A DNA stretch of 64,000 bases from Geomonas sp. Red32 (lineage in GTDB: Bacteria > Desulfobacterota > Desulfuromonadia > Geobacterales > Geobacteraceae), in assembly GCF_023652955.1 (NCBI RefSeq), contig NZ_JAKLOY010000004.1, positions 434,001-498,000 on the forward strand, given 5' to 3'. Shown in pieces: positions 35,902-45,081 of the stretch. Numbering within the stretch: the first letter of the stretch is position 1; the number at the start of each line of letters is the position of its first letter. The notes beneath the pieces were generated by a model, which was not told the origin of the DNA, did no database searches, and saw only the letters and a program-made list of their open reading frames with translations. Position numbers and translations under genes: made by a program.

Positions 35902-37626
35902 TTAAGCTTGAAGTGCCTCTTTGACGGCGGCTTTGACTTTGGCGACGGCGCCGGCGATCGGGAGGATCTCGACTTCGCCGCTCCTTCTCTCTTTCAGCTC
36001 GACGTTGCCGTCGACCAGGTTCTTCGCCCCGACCACGATCCTGAGCGGGATGCCGATCAGGTCGGCGTCTTTGAACTTGAAGCCGGGACGCTCGTCGCGG
36101 TCGTCCAAGAGCACCTCGACGCCCGCTTCCATCAGCTGCTCATAGATCTCTTCGGCGGCCTTCTTGACGGCCTCGTCCTTGGCACCGCCCAGCTCGGAGA
36201 TGATGCAGTGGAAGGGGGCGATCGGGATCGGGAAGATGATCCCGTTGTCATCATGGTTCTGTTCGATGCAGGCGGCCACGGTACGGCCGATGCCGATGCC
36301 GTAGCATCCCATGAAGATGATCTGCTCTTTGCCGTCGGCGTCGAGGTAGCTGGCGTTCAACGCCTTGGAGTACTTGGTCCCCAGCTTGAAGACGTGCCCG
36401 ACTTCGATGCCGCGCCAGATCTCCAGGTGGCCGTCCACGCAGCGGGGGCACTCGTCGCCCACCACCACGTTCCTGATGTCGACGAATTCGGGCGCCGGGA
36501 AGTCGCGGCCAGCATTGACGTTTTTGAAGTGGGTGTCGGCGGCGTTGGCGCCGGTCACGAAGTTCTTGAGCCCCTCGACGGAGAGGTCGGCGACAACCTT
36601 GACCTTGCCGGTAAGGCCGACCGGACCGGCGTAACCGGTGGGTGCGCCGGTCACTTTCGCAACGACCTCGTCCTCGGCCATCTCCAGCTCGGTGCAGCCA
36701 AGGTGATTCTTCAGCTTGATCTCGTTGAGGTCGTAGTCGCCCCGCAGAAGGGCCACTACGGGCTCGCCGTCGGCCACCAGCACCAGGGTCTTGACGATCT
36801 GGGAGCTGTTGACGCCGAGGAACTTGGCGACATCCTCGATGCTCTTCTGTCCCGGGGTCGCCACCTTTTCCATCGGGCGGGGATCGGCGTGCTCGGTCAC
36901 AGCCTTGCTCTTGGACTCGGCCTTCTCCATGTTGGCCGCGTACTCGCAGTGCGAGCAGGAGACGATGGCGTCCTCGCCGGAATCGGCCAGCACCATGAAC
37001 TCGTGGGAGTAGTTGCCGCCGATGGTGCCGGTGTCGGCCTCGACGGCGCGGAACCTCAGGCCGCAGCGCTCGAAGATCCGGCGGTAGGCCTTGTACATCT
37101 TCTCGTAGGAGACGTTGCCGCCCGCCTCGTTCACGTCGAAGGAGTAGGCGTCCTTCATGATGAACTCGCGGCCGCGCATAAGGCCGAAGCGCGGGCGGAT
37201 CTCGTCGCGGAACTTACCCTGCACCTGGTACAGGTTGATCGGCATCTGGCGGTAGCTGCGGATCTCCTTACGGATGAGGTCGGTGATGACCTCCTCGTGG
37301 GTGGGGCCCATGCAGAACTCGGCGTCCTTACGGTCCTTGAAGCGCAGCAGCTCCTTGCCGTAGAAATCCCAGCGGCCGGACTCCTTCCAGAGCTCGGCCG
37401 GTTGCACGGCCGGCATCAGGAGTTCGATGGCCCCGGCGCGGTTCATCTCCTCGCGGACGATCTGTTCCACCTTGCGGATGGAGCGAAGCCCGAGCGGGAG
37501 GTAATTGTAGATGCCGGCGGCCAGTTTGCGGATCATGCCGGCGCGCAGCATAAGCTGATGGGAGATGACCTCGGCGTCGGAGGGAGTCTCCTTGACGGTC
37601 GGGATGAAGTACTGGGAGTAACGCAT
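35902..37626 (-). CDS. proS: Prolyl-tRNA synthetase
   Basis: A 574-residue class II aminoacyl-tRNA synthetase of the bacterial type that attaches proline to its tRNA. Motif 1 lies in '[27 protein letters not shown]', motif 2 in '[25 protein letters not shown]', motif 3 near '[18 protein letters not shown]'. Between motifs 2 and 3 sits the roughly 180-residue INS editing domain (YbaK-like, residues 225-400), as in E. coli ProRS. A C-terminal anticodon-binding domain ends the protein. All landmarks are intact. Confidence 0.97.
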   Translation of the reverse strand: MRYSQYFIPTVKETPSDAEVISHQLMLRAGMIRKLAAGIYNYLPLGLRSIRKVEQIVREEMNRAGAIELLMPAVQPAELWKESGRWDFYGKELLRFKDRKDAEFCMGPTHEEVITDLIRKEIRSYRQMPINLYQVQGKFRDEIRPRFGLMRGREFIMKDAYSFDVNEAGGNVSYEKMYKAYRRIFERCGLRFRAVEADTGTIGGNYSHEFMVLADSGEDAIVSCSHCEYAANMEKAESKSKAVTEHADPRPMEKVATPGQKSIEDVAKFLGVNSSQIVKTLVLVADGEPVVALLRGDYDLNEIKLKNHLGCTELEMAEDEVVAKVTGAPTGYAGPVGLTGKVKVVADLSVEGLKNFVTGANAADTHFKNVNAGRDFPAPEFVDIRNVVVGDECPRCVDGHLEIWRGIEVGHVFKLGTKYSKALNASYLDADGKEQIIFMGCYGIGIGRTVAACIEQNHDDNGIIFPIPIAPFHCIISELGGAKDEAVKKAAEEIYEQLMEAGVEVLLDDRDERPGFKFKDADLIGIPLRIVVGAKNLVDGNVELKERRSGEVEILPIAGAVAKVKAAVKEALQA

Positions 37627-37680
37627 AGGGGTTGCCTCTTCTCTATTGGATTTAAATCAGGGTCGAAGTCAAAGACGATG

Positions 37681-37799
37681 GAACGCGGATGACGCGGATC
37701 GAGCGGATTACCGCGGATACAGCAAAAGTCTTTGGGTTACCCCTAAAAAAGATTCTGGTTTATCCGCGTAAATCCGTTAAATCCGCGTCATCCGCGTTC
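37681..37799. repeat. Long intergenic palindromic element, copy 3
   Basis: 119 bases starting GAACGCGGATGACGCGGAT and ending ATCCGCGTCATCCGCGTTC, a shorter member of the family, in the proS-ispG spacer. Confidence 0.9.
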
Positions 37800-37815
37800 A
37801 ATTGTTGTTAAGGTG

Positions 37816-38874
37816 TTATCCGTTGTTAACAGCCTTCAGCACTTCCTCTACGAGTGCGTCGGCCATCTGGCCTTCGGGGACTTTCCTGACGATCTCCCCG
37901 TTCTTGAAGAGAAGCCCTTCCCCTTTTCCGCCAGCGATGCCGAAGTCGGCTTCGCGCGCCTCGCCGGGGCCGTTAACGGCACACCCCATGACGGCGACGG
38001 TGATGTTCTTGTCGAGGAATCCGAGCCTGCGTTCAACCTCTTCGGCTACCGGGATGAGATCGATCTGGCAGCGCCCGCAGGTCGGGCAGGAGACGAAGTT
38101 GATCCCCCGCTGCCTGAGGCCGAGGCATTTCAGGATGTCGTAGGCCACCCGCACCTCATCCACCGGATCTCCGGTCAGGGAAACCCGCATGGTGTCCCCG
38201 ATTCCCTGGTTGAGGAGGATGCCGAGCCCCACGGAGGACTTGATGGTGCCGGAGAACTTGGTCCCGGCTTCGGTGACCCCGATGTGGATGGGATAGTCGA
38301 CGGCTTCGGAAAGAAGCTGGTAGGCCTTGAGGGTGCGCACGACGTCGGAGACCTTGATGGAGATCTTGATCTGGTCGTAGTTGAGCTCTTCCAGGATCCG
38401 CACATGACCAAGTGCCGACTCGACCATCGCCTCGGGGGTCGGATGGCCGTACTTGATCAGCAGCTCTTTCTCGAGCGAGCCGCCGTTGACGCCGATCCGG
38501 ATTGGGACCTGCCGCTCGGCGGCTGCCTTGACGACCTCGGCGACTTTCCAGCGCTCGCCGATGTTGCCTGGGTTGAGACGGAGACCGTCGACGCCCGATT
38601 CGAGCGCTTGGAGGGCGAGTTTATAATCGAAGTGGATATCGGCGATGAGCGGCATGGGGCTGCCGGCCTTGATCTTCGCCAGGGCCAGGGCCGCGTCCAT
38701 GTCGGGGACGGCGCAGCGGATGATCTCGCACCCGACTTCGGCCAGCTGCCCTATCTGGGCGAGGGTGGCCTCTACGTTTCTCGTGTCGGTGGAGCACATA
38801 GACTGGACGACGCAGGGAGCGCCGCCGCCGATGAGGATATTACCTACCTTGATCTGTTTGGTTGTTTTTTTCAT
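37816..38874 (-). CDS. ispG: 4-hydroxy-3-methylbut-2-en-1-yl diphosphate synthase (flavodoxin/ferredoxin)
   Basis: A 352-residue enzyme of the MEP isoprenoid pathway that converts MEcPP to HMBPP using a [4Fe-4S] cluster. The N-terminal TIM barrel includes 'VQSMCSTDTRNVEATLAQI' and 'LIADIHFDYKLAL'. The cluster ligands lie in 'FVSCPTCGRC' and 'AVMGCAVNGPGEA' near the C-terminus. The single-unit bacterial form lacks the extra plant domain. Starts MKKTTKQIKVGNILIGGGAP. Fourth of a run of minus-strand housekeeping genes. Confidence 0.96.
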   Translation of the reverse strand: MKKTTKQIKVGNILIGGGAPCVVQSMCSTDTRNVEATLAQIGQLAEVGCEIIRCAVPDMDAALALAKIKAGSPMPLIADIHFDYKLALQALESGVDGLRLNPGNIGERWKVAEVVKAAAERQVPIRIGVNGGSLEKELLIKYGHPTPEAMVESALGHVRILEELNYDQIKISIKVSDVVRTLKAYQLLSEAVDYPIHIGVTEAGTKFSGTIKSSVGLGILLNQGIGDTMRVSLTGDPVDEVRVAYDILKCLGLRQRGINFVSCPTCGRCQIDLIPVAEEVERRLGFLDKNITVAVMGCAVNGPGEAREADFGIAGGKGEGLLFKNGEIVRKVPEGQMADALVEEVLKAVNNG

Positions 38875-38995
38875 AGCGGGACATAGTAGCTAAATCAGCC
38901 CCGGAAATCAAGGAAGATCCCCCCTTTATGACACGGGAACGAGCTGATTGACTCAGCAATGCAGTCCACATCGTTGCTGCTGCCCGACAGTTACA

Positions 38996-39032
38996 AAATC
39001 CCCCCTGTCCCCCCTTCGCAAAGGGGGGAACG
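38996..39032. repeat. C-rich dispersed hairpin repeat, copy 2
   Basis: Same sequence as copy 1 (AAAATCCCCCCTGTCCCCCC, then TTCGCAAAGGGGGG), 44 bases upstream of the stop of the YbhB-like gene. Confidence 0.85.
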
Positions 39033-39075
39033 TGCCTTCAAGGGGATCATGCGGCTGCCACAGTTTTGGGTCACT

Positions 39076-39597
39076 CTATTTCTTGCTGTAGGTCCCCATC
39101 AGCTCGCACTGTGCCAGTATCTTTCCTTGCATGGCGTGCTCGAGGTCTTTCTTCTGAGCGGATGACGGGAGGTTGAGAGCTTCGTTCAATGCATAGAGCT
39201 TGAAGAAGTAGCGGTGGGTTCCGGAGGGTGGACAGGGGCCACCGTAGTTGGTCTTCTTCCAACTGTTGGTGCCCTGGCGGGCTTCGGAGGGGGCGTGACC
39301 GGCGGCTATCTCAGTCGTCCGGGGTGAAATGTTCCAGACGACCCAGTGGACCCAAAGGCCGACCGGTGCATCGGGATCGTCGACGATGAGGGCGAGCGAC
39401 TTCGCTTCCTTCGGCACGCCCTGGATCACCAGCGGTGGGCTTGCGTCCTTGCCGTCGCAGGTGTACAGGGGCGGGATCGGCTGTCCGTTCGCGAACACGG
39501 GGCTGGTCAGGTTCATCTTGCGCACCTCCTTGGCTGAAAGGGGAACGGAAAGGACGAGGAGCAGGAGAGGGATGAGAAGGTAGAGGGGGCGGGGCAT
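39076..39597 (-). CDS. YbhB/YbcL family Raf-kinase-inhibitor-like protein, exported
   Basis: A 173-residue phosphatidylethanolamine-binding-protein homologue. A signal peptide (hydrophobic residues 5-18, cleavage after SA near 21) directs it to the periplasm. The conserved pocket motifs are 'PPLYTCDGKDASPPLVIQGVP', 'LALIVDDPDAP' and 'WVHWVVWNI', then 'GTHRYFFKLYAL'. The internal ATG at 39597 is used since GGAGGTGCCGATC precedes it; the longer frame runs through a dispersed repeat. Function is unknown in bacteria; binding of small phosphorylated ligands is inferred from the fold. Confidence 0.9.
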   Translation of the reverse strand: MPRPLYLLIPLLLLVLSVPLSAKEVRKMNLTSPVFANGQPIPPLYTCDGKDASPPLVIQGVPKEAKSLALIVDDPDAPVGLWVHWVVWNISPRTTEIAAGHAPSEARQGTNSWKKTNYGGPCPPSGTHRYFFKLYALNEALNLPSSAQKKDLEHAMQGKILAQCELMGTYSKK

Positions 39598-39628
39598 GAT
39601 CGGCACCTCCAATTGGATTCGTAGAGGC

Positions 39629-39665
39629 AAATCCCCCCTGTCCCCCCTTTGACAAGGGGGGGGCC
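39629..39665. repeat. C-rich dispersed hairpin repeat, copy 3
   Basis: AAATCCCCCCTGTCCCCCCT then TTGACAAGGGGGGGG, upstream of the YbhB-like gene. The GACAA loop differs from the CGCAA of copies 1 and 2. Confidence 0.85.
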
Positions 39666-39785
39666 TGTCGCCTCCTTCAGCGCGAATACAGCAGGAATGG
39701 CGATGGTGGCGGGGGAGATCGGGAAACAATGGTCAAAGTGTAGCTTTACGGGGGGGCGCTGCAAGCGGGATCGGTGATTCGGCGG

Positions 39786-39814
39786 TTGACAGTCTGAGGT
39801 TTTCCCTTTAAGTA
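39786..39814 (+). promoter_or_regulatory. Possible sigma-70 promoter of rlmD
   Basis: TTGACA at 39786-39791 with TAAGTA at 39809-39814 after 17 bases. The implied transcript has a leader of only a few bases plus an AGAGAG site, so the -10 match needs experimental support. Confidence 0.4.
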
Positions 39815-39821
39815 AGAGAGC

Positions 39822-41849
39822 ATGAAAAATAAAAGACATACAGCAGACATTCCTGCCAAAGCGGGCAACGCTCACCCAGAAAAAAAGGGCCAGGTAAAGA
39901 GTGGCGCATCCAAGGGCGCCGCGGCAAAGCCCTTCAAGCCTCATGGCAACGAGGCTGCCTCCCACAGGCGTGAGACCGGCTCTCCCTCGCAGGGAAAACA
40001 GTGGGACCGCGACCAGCAGTCTCCGGAAAAACGCAAGCCGGCCAACGACGGAAGCAGCAGCGGCCCCGTGTCCAAGCCTCCCCGCCGCGCCGAGAGGCTC
40101 AAGAGTCGCGATTTCGATAAAGAAGAGGCTAAACACGGAACCGTTCAGGCCCCCAAAGGGACCAAGGGCCGTGCCTTCGAAAAAGGCGCCCCCCGTGCTG
40201 CACGAGGAGCCGATTCTCCTGCCGGTTCCGCCCGCCCTAACGCTGCACGTGGCGCGGCAACTCCTGCCGGTTCCGCACGTCCTAATGCTGCACGTGGCGC
40301 GGCATCTCCTGCCGGTTCCGCACGCCCTAACGCTGCACGTGGCGCGGCAGCTCCTGCCGGGTCCGCACGCCCTAACGCTGCACGTGGCGCGGCAGCTCCT
40401 GCCGGTTCCGCACGTTTTAAGACCCCGGGCACGGATAAGGCACCCAAGTCTGCCCCGCGTAGCGGTGACCAGCGGGAAAAGCCGGGCATGCCGAACCTGC
40501 GGTGCGGGATGACGGTCGAGCTCACCATTACCTCCACCAACGAGGACGGTTTCGGCGTCTGTTACCTCGAAGGGACCCGCGTCCTCGTCGCCGGTGGGCT
40601 TCCCGGCGAGATGCTGGTGGTCAGGATCACCTATGTCGGCCGCCGCGAGTCCTTCGGGAATATTATCAAGCTTCTGAAGACCTCCGCCGATCGTGAGGCT
40701 GCTCCTGCCTGCGGGATGGGGAAAGCCTGCGACGGCTGCCCGCTCATCCAGATGCGCTACCCAGCCCAGCTCGCGTGGAAGAAGAACCTGGTCCAGCGCG
40801 AGATGATCAAGTACCCTTCGCTGGTAGCGGTCCCCATCCACGACACCATCGCCTCCCCCAAACTGCTGGAGTACCGGAACACGGCGAAACTGGTTGTTGC
40901 GGGCAAGCACTCCGATCCCGTGATCGGCATCTACCGCCGGAACACTCACGACGTGCTGGAGATTGCGGACTGCCCGCTCCACCATCCGCTCATCAACAAG
41001 GTTGTGAAGGCGGCCAAGGCCGGAATCAAGAAGGGCAAAGTCCCCATCTACAACCCCAAGAGCGAGATGGGCCTTCTGCGCTACCTGGTGGTCCGCGTGG
41101 CGGAACCGAGCGATCGGGTCATGGTGGTCTTCGTCACCAGCGACCAGGGATACAACGAGATCCACCACCTGGCGAAATTCGTCCAGCAGGCAGTACCCGA
41201 GGTCGATGTGGTCGCCCAGAACATCAACGCCTCGACCGGCAACGTCATCTTCGGACACAAGGACCGCTTCCTCACCCGCGAGCACACCCTGCGCGCCTAC
41301 GTCGGGGAGAAGAGTTTCCATCTCTCGCCTCACTCCTTTTTCCAGGTCAACAGCGGTGCCGCCAACATCATCTACGAGAAGGTGCGGGAGTTGGCCAGAC
41401 TCTCCGGCAAGGAACGGGTGATCGACGTCTACTGCGGGATCGGCGGGATTTCTCTCTTCCTCGCCGATAAGGCCAGGGAGGTGGTGGGGATCGAATTCGT
41501 TGAGGCTGCGGTGACCGACGCCACGGCCAACGCGCTTCTCAACAAGGCGCAGAACTGCAGCTTCGAGGCGGGGGATGCCGCCCATCTCATCGACGAGATC
41601 GGCGAGGAGGGGGGCGCGGACCTGGTGGTGCTCAACCCTCCGCGCAAGGGGTGCGAGGAGAAGGTGCTGAAGAGCGTCGCGGCCATCAAACCGGAGCGGA
41701 TCGTCTACGTGTCGTGCTCGCCGGAAACGCTCGCGCGGGATCTCGACATTCTCTCCCGGCTGGGATACCGGACGGTGGAGATCAACCCGGTGGACATGTT
41801 CCCGCAGACGGTGCATGTGGAGGATGTGGCGCTTTTGGAGAGGGTGTAA
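39822..41849 (+). CDS. rlmD: 23S rRNA (uracil-5-)-methyltransferase RlmD-type with repetitive N-terminal extension
   Basis: A 675-residue protein whose last 460 residues form a typical uracil-C5 methyltransferase. The TRAM domain is about 225-280; the [4Fe-4S] ligands are in 'ACGMGKACDGC' (C-x5-C-x2-C) plus the Cys of 'IADCPLHHP'. The Rossmann SAM motif is 'VIDVYCGIGGISLFLA', and the catalytic Cys is in 'YVSCSPETLARD'. The first 220 residues are Lys/Ala/Pro-rich and low complexity and include five 15-residue repeats of the type ARGAATPAGSARPNA. Such basic tails are common on RNA enzymes. The repeats are also visible as 45-base DNA repeats at 40197-40421. Confidence 0.9.
   Translation: MKNKRHTADIPAKAGNAHPEKKGQVKSGASKGAAAKPFKPHGNEAASHRRETGSPSQGKQWDRDQQSPEKRKPANDGSSSGPVSKPPRRAERLKSRDFDKEEAKHGTVQAPKGTKGRAFEKGAPRAARGADSPAGSARPNAARGAATPAGSARPNAARGAASPAGSARPNAARGAAAPAGSARPNAARGAAAPAGSARFKTPGTDKAPKSAPRSGDQREKPGMPNLRCGMTVELTITSTNEDGFGVCYLEGTRVLVAGGLPGEMLVVRITYVGRRESFGNIIKLLKTSADREAAPACGMGKACDGCPLIQMRYPAQLAWKKNLVQREMIKYPSLVAVPIHDTIASPKLLEYRNTAKLVVAGKHSDPVIGIYRRNTHDVLEIADCPLHHPLINKVVKAAKAGIKKGKVPIYNPKSEMGLLRYLVVRVAEPSDRVMVVFVTSDQGYNEIHHLAKFVQQAVPEVDVVAQNINASTGNVIFGHKDRFLTREHTLRAYVGEKSFHLSPHSFFQVNSGAANIIYEKVRELARLSGKERVIDVYCGIGGISLFLADKAREVVGIEFVEAAVTDATANALLNKAQNCSFEAGDAAHLIDEIGEEGGADLVVLNPPRKGCEEKVLKSVAAIKPERIVYVSCSPETLARDLDILSRLGYRTVEINPVDMFPQTVHVEDVALLERV
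40197..40421. repeat. Five tandem 45-base repeats inside rlmD
   Basis: Five units of 45 bases, each starting GCTGCACGTGGCGCGGCA (first unit slightly diverged), run head to tail in frame from 40197. Adjacent units differ at only one to five positions, which indicates recent expansion. Confidence 0.9.
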
Positions 41850-41862
41850 GGGAACTCGCTCC

Positions 41863-43095
41863 ATGGATGACGCCATCGACAAGTTGAGGGGACTTTTCCC
41901 TGCGCAAATGCATGACAGGTTGTTGATGGTCGGTGGCATGGTGAGGGACCGCCTGCTCGGGGTCCCCAGCCAGGATGTCGACCTGATCGCCATCGCCTCT
42001 CCTGACGAGCTCCTGGCGGCCGGCTTCCGGCTGGTCGAGGCCAAGAGTTCTCCCAACATCTTCTTCCGCTTCCACAACGATCTCGGCAAGGTCGAGATTA
42101 CCCGCCTTGATTCGCACGACGATCTCGCCATGGACCTCAGCCGACGCGATTTCACCGCCAATGCAATCGCAATGACGCTCCAGGGGGCCATCGAAGATCC
42201 CCTTGGTGGCCGCGACGATATCAAAAAGAAGCGCCTCCGGCTCTGCTCCCCGGCCAGTTTCTCCGACGACCCCACCCGGATCTTCCGCGCGTTCCGGTTC
42301 GAGTGCGAAGGGTGGCGGCTCGATGCCGAGGCGGAGGCGGCGATCTCTTCGCGGCCGTGGTCGGATGCTCTCTCCCGCCTTCCGATGGAACGTTTCTCCC
42401 AGGAGATGCTGAAGGCGCTCTCCAAGCAATCCCCGTCCCGTTTCTTCCGCCGCATGCTCGAACTCAAGGTGGGCGGCAACCTGCTCCCCGAGATTTTCAC
42501 GATGCCCCAGGTCCCCGCCGGGCCGCTCCAACACCACCCGGAGGGCGACCTCTTCGAGCACTCGATGCTGACTCTCGAGCGGATGTCGGCACTCACTCCC
42601 GACGTGAAGGCCCGCTTCTGCGCTCTCTTCCACGACCTCGGCAAACTTGCCACCGACCAGGAGCTTTACCCGAAGCACCACGGACACGAAGAGGCGGGCG
42701 CGGATGCAGCGACTCAATTCTGCACCAGGCTTCGCCTCCCCTCCTCCCTGCAAAGAGGATTGCGCGCCGCCTGCGCTCTCCATGGCAAGGCCAACCGCTG
42801 GGACGAGCTGCGCGATTCGACAAAGATCAAATTGGCTTTGGGCGCCATCAAGGGGGGAATCGAGGAATTCCTGCCGCTTCTCGTCGAATCGGATTTCAAG
42901 GTGGGAATGAAGGGATGGGAGGAGACCCTTAAGGTGGCGGCGATGAACGCTGCCCAGTTGGGGATCGACCCGGCGGTATTGAGCGAGCCGGGTTTACCGC
43001 CGGAGAAGGTGCAGCAGATGATTATGCAACGGAGGGTGGAGGTGCTGAGGGAAGTGGGAAAGGGGAAAAGCAAATCCCCCCTGTCCCCCCTTTGA
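41863..43095 (+). CDS. CCA-adding enzyme/poly(A) polymerase-type nucleotidyltransferase with HD domain
   Basis: A 410-residue protein of the class II tRNA nucleotidyltransferase family. The N-terminal active site is 'VGGMVRDRLLGVPSQDVDLIA', with G-G-x-x-R-D and catalytic D-x-D; 'RRDFTANAIA' and 'DDPTRIFRAFRF' follow as motifs for nucleotide selection. The C-terminal half has an HD domain with 'FCALFHDLGK', as in bacterial CCA enzymes and in PcnB-like proteins. It starts at ATG 41863, 13 bases after the rlmD stop, so the two probably share a transcript. The final 'KSKSPLSPL' is encoded by a dispersed repeat that supplies the stop codon. Whether it adds CCA or A tails cannot be told here. Confidence 0.88.
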   Translation: MDDAIDKLRGLFPAQMHDRLLMVGGMVRDRLLGVPSQDVDLIAIASPDELLAAGFRLVEAKSSPNIFFRFHNDLGKVEITRLDSHDDLAMDLSRRDFTANAIAMTLQGAIEDPLGGRDDIKKKRLRLCSPASFSDDPTRIFRAFRFECEGWRLDAEAEAAISSRPWSDALSRLPMERFSQEMLKALSKQSPSRFFRRMLELKVGGNLLPEIFTMPQVPAGPLQHHPEGDLFEHSMLTLERMSALTPDVKARFCALFHDLGKLATDQELYPKHHGHEEAGADAATQFCTRLRLPSSLQRGLRAACALHGKANRWDELRDSTKIKLALGAIKGGIEEFLPLLVESDFKVGMKGWEETLKVAAMNAAQLGIDPAVLSEPGLPPEKVQQMIMQRRVEVLREVGKGKSKSPLSPL

Positions 43096-43107
43096 CAAGG
43101 GGGGGAC
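43072..43107. repeat. C-rich dispersed hairpin repeat, copy 4, overlapping the end of a gene
   Basis: AAATCCCCCCTGTCCCCCCT then TTGACAAGGGGGGGAC. The copy begins inside the CCA-enzyme gene, and its internal TGA at 43093-43095 is the stop codon. Confidence 0.88.
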
Positions 43108-43126
43108 GTTATTCAGCTTATTCTGC

Positions 43127-44368
43127 TTATTCTGCTGGCGCGGGTTGCTTGCTGTTGGCCTTTCCTTTTTTTCCGTTCATGGCGATCTTGAGGACGGAGC
43201 TGTCGTAGATCGTTTCGAACATCCCCTCGATCTTGAAGAAGGCGGCCAAGACCGCCGGATCGAAGTGCCCCTCCGGATTGATCCGGTCATCCCCTTCCCG
43301 GAAAACCTGCAGCGCCTCCTCGTGCGTCATCGGCCCTTTGTAGCTTCGCCGGGAACGGAGCGCATCGTAGACATCGGCAACCTTGACGATGCGCCCGGCC
43401 ATCGGGATCCGTTCTCCTTTTAGGCGCTTCGGGTAGCCGGTGCCATCCCAGTTCTCGTGGTGAGAGATGGCTATGTCGCGGGCGACTTTCAAGCGAGGGG
43501 AGTCCCCCAGGATCTCCAGTCCAAAGGCGGGATGCTGGCGGATGAGCTGCATCTCCCGGTGGTTGAGCGGCCCCTTCTTGAGCAGAACGGCGGCCGGGAT
43601 CCTGATCTTCCCCACGTCGTGCATCTGGGCCGAAATGGAAACGTCCTCCACGAAGGCAAGGTTGAACCCCATGTTGGCGGCCAGCGCCCCCGCGTAGCGG
43701 TTCACGCGGACCACGTGCCTCCCGGTATCCTCCTCGGCGGCCTCGCACGCCCTGGCCAGCGCCTCGATGGTGTAGGCGAAGGCCCGCTCGGTCTCCCGCA
43801 TCTCGTCAGAAACGGTGACCAGCGATCCGATAACCACCGCAGCACTTCTCAGCACATCGGCGTCGTATTCGCTGGCGCCCCCCGGGTAGTTGAAAGCGAC
43901 CAGCACGCCGGGGGATCCGCCGCTGATCCGGCAGCTCACGAAGTTGAGGATAGGATCCCCCATCGCCCTCACCACCGAGGGATGGAAGAAATTCTGGAAT
44001 TCCTCGATGCTCCCGCTGATGTCCTTCCAGTTGATGGGGACCACGTCGGTCCCACCCTCCACCCGCACCAGGCTGATCGCGTAGCTCGATTCCGGTTCGA
44101 TGGTTATCACATCGGATCGCTCGATCATCTCCCCTTCCCGCAGGTGAAAGACCCGCCCGCTGCAGCAGGTGCAGTTGGGCCCTTCCAGCGCGATGAAGAT
44201 GGCGGTGGGGCCGCGCCTCCCCTTCCCTCCCAAGAGATGCGCCAGCACCTGGTGGTACAACTCGTCGGAAGTGAACTTCCGGCGCGACAGATCTTTGAGG
44301 GTGCTGTCGGTCAGAGAGATCAGGTCCAGGGTCTGTCGCAGAGCCATGTGGCAGAGTTCGATGGTCAT
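43127..44368 (-). CDS. HD-GYP domain protein (probable c-di-GMP phosphodiesterase)
   Basis: A 413-residue cytosolic protein. The N-terminal half (about 40-190) looks like a GAF-type sensory domain with a 'CTCCSGRVFH' cysteine cluster that may bind metal or a cofactor. The HD-GYP domain (about 200-390) carries 'DVSISAQMHDVGKIRIP', 'HPAFGLEIL', 'ISHHENWDGTGYPKRLKGERIP' and 'VKVADVYDALRSRRSYK'. This is a complete HD-GYP active site with metal-binding His and Asp, so c-di-GMP hydrolysis is expected. With a GEMM-type riboswitch elsewhere in the window, such an enzyme would help set dinucleotide levels; a direct link is not shown. Convergent with the CCA-enzyme gene. Confidence 0.92.
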   Translation of the reverse strand: MTIELCHMALRQTLDLISLTDSTLKDLSRRKFTSDELYHQVLAHLLGGKGRRGPTAIFIALEGPNCTCCSGRVFHLREGEMIERSDVITIEPESSYAISLVRVEGGTDVVPINWKDISGSIEEFQNFFHPSVVRAMGDPILNFVSCRISGGSPGVLVAFNYPGGASEYDADVLRSAAVVIGSLVTVSDEMRETERAFAYTIEALARACEAAEEDTGRHVVRVNRYAGALAANMGFNLAFVEDVSISAQMHDVGKIRIPAAVLLKKGPLNHREMQLIRQHPAFGLEILGDSPRLKVARDIAISHHENWDGTGYPKRLKGERIPMAGRIVKVADVYDALRSRRSYKGPMTHEEALQVFREGDDRINPEGHFDPAVLAAFFKIEGMFETIYDSSVLKIAMNGKKGKANSKQPAPAE

Positions 44369-44455
44369 CGATGTGCCTCGACGGGTAACGGTGGATGAAA
44401 TTAACGGGGCGAAGCGGCGTCTTTAAGGAAAGTATAGCAGATGGCGGTGGGGCAA

Positions 44456-44490
44456 AAAAAAGGCCCGGCGGGGTTACCCGCCGGGCCGCT
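44456..44490 (-). terminator. Terminator of the kor operon
   Basis: GGCCCGGCGGG and CCCGCCGGGCC arms (44462-44472 with 44477-44487) with a short loop. On the minus strand it is followed by CTTTTTTTG, 22 bases past the korC stop. Confidence 0.92.
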
Positions 44491-44512
44491 ACTGCGATAT
44501 TCCGGGTACGGC

Positions 44513-45061
44513 CTAGGCCTTGGCGGCGATGGCTTTCTCGTAGCCCATGTTGAAGGCCTTCTTGTTCAGCTCGAGGAAGGCTTCCGGTACGCGGGAGAGA
44601 ACGGCCTTCTCGGCGGACTCCTTGGTGACCACGCCGGTCAGGGCAACGATGGCGCCCAGGGCGACGATGTTGGCCACGATTTCACGGCCGACTTCGTTCT
44701 TGGCGGTGTTGATGATCGGGAAAGCGACGGTCTTGAAGTTCCCTTTGGGGAGATTCTTGACGAGGTCGGAGTCGATCAGCAGCACGCCACCCTCTTTGAG
44801 GTCGTGGGAGTACTTGTCGCAGGCTTCCTGGGTCAGCGCCAAGAGGGCGTCGACCACGGTGGCCTTCGGGTAGTCGATGGTGGCGTCGGAAACGATGACT
44901 TCCGACTTGGAAGCGCCACCACGGGCCTCCGGACCATAGCTCTGGGACTGGACAGCCTGTTTCCCGTCGTAGATGGAGGCGGCTTCGGCCATGATCACGC
45001 CGGCAAGGATGAGACCCTGCCCGCCTGCCCCGGAAAATCTGATTTCATATCTCTGAGACAT
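44513..45061 (-). CDS. korC: 2-oxoacid:ferredoxin oxidoreductase, gamma subunit
   Basis: A 182-residue subunit of the CoA- and ferredoxin-dependent 2-oxoglutarate (or other 2-oxoacid) oxidoreductase. It starts 'RYEIRFSGAGGQGLILAG', the family signature, with 'QSQSYGPEARGGASKSEVIVS' following, and ends in a helix of Lys/Ala. Fourth gene of korDABC; AGGAGAACCCAAA precedes the ATG, 20 bases past the beta-subunit stop. In such complexes this domain joins the alpha subunit to form the catalytic unit. Family membership is clear; 2-oxoglutarate rather than pyruvate specificity is inferred from the TCA gene context. Confidence 0.9.
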   Translation of the reverse strand: MSQRYEIRFSGAGGQGLILAGVIMAEAASIYDGKQAVQSQSYGPEARGGASKSEVIVSDATIDYPKATVVDALLALTQEACDKYSHDLKEGGVLLIDSDLVKNLPKGNFKTVAFPIINTAKNEVGREIVANIVALGAIVALTGVVTKESAEKAVLSRVPEAFLELNKKAFNMGYEKAIAAKA

Positions 45062-45081
45062 TTTGGGTTCTCCTTACTTTT

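Noticed and set aside
40197-40421. Regularly repeated 45-base units resembling an array
   Set aside because: Units are in frame, contiguous without spacers and encode protein repeats, so this is not a CRISPR array.
39513-42653. A 1046-codon minus-strand open frame across rlmD and the CCA-enzyme gene
   Set aside because: It is antisense to two well-supported enzymes, and its repeats are only the reverse of the rlmD tandem repeats.
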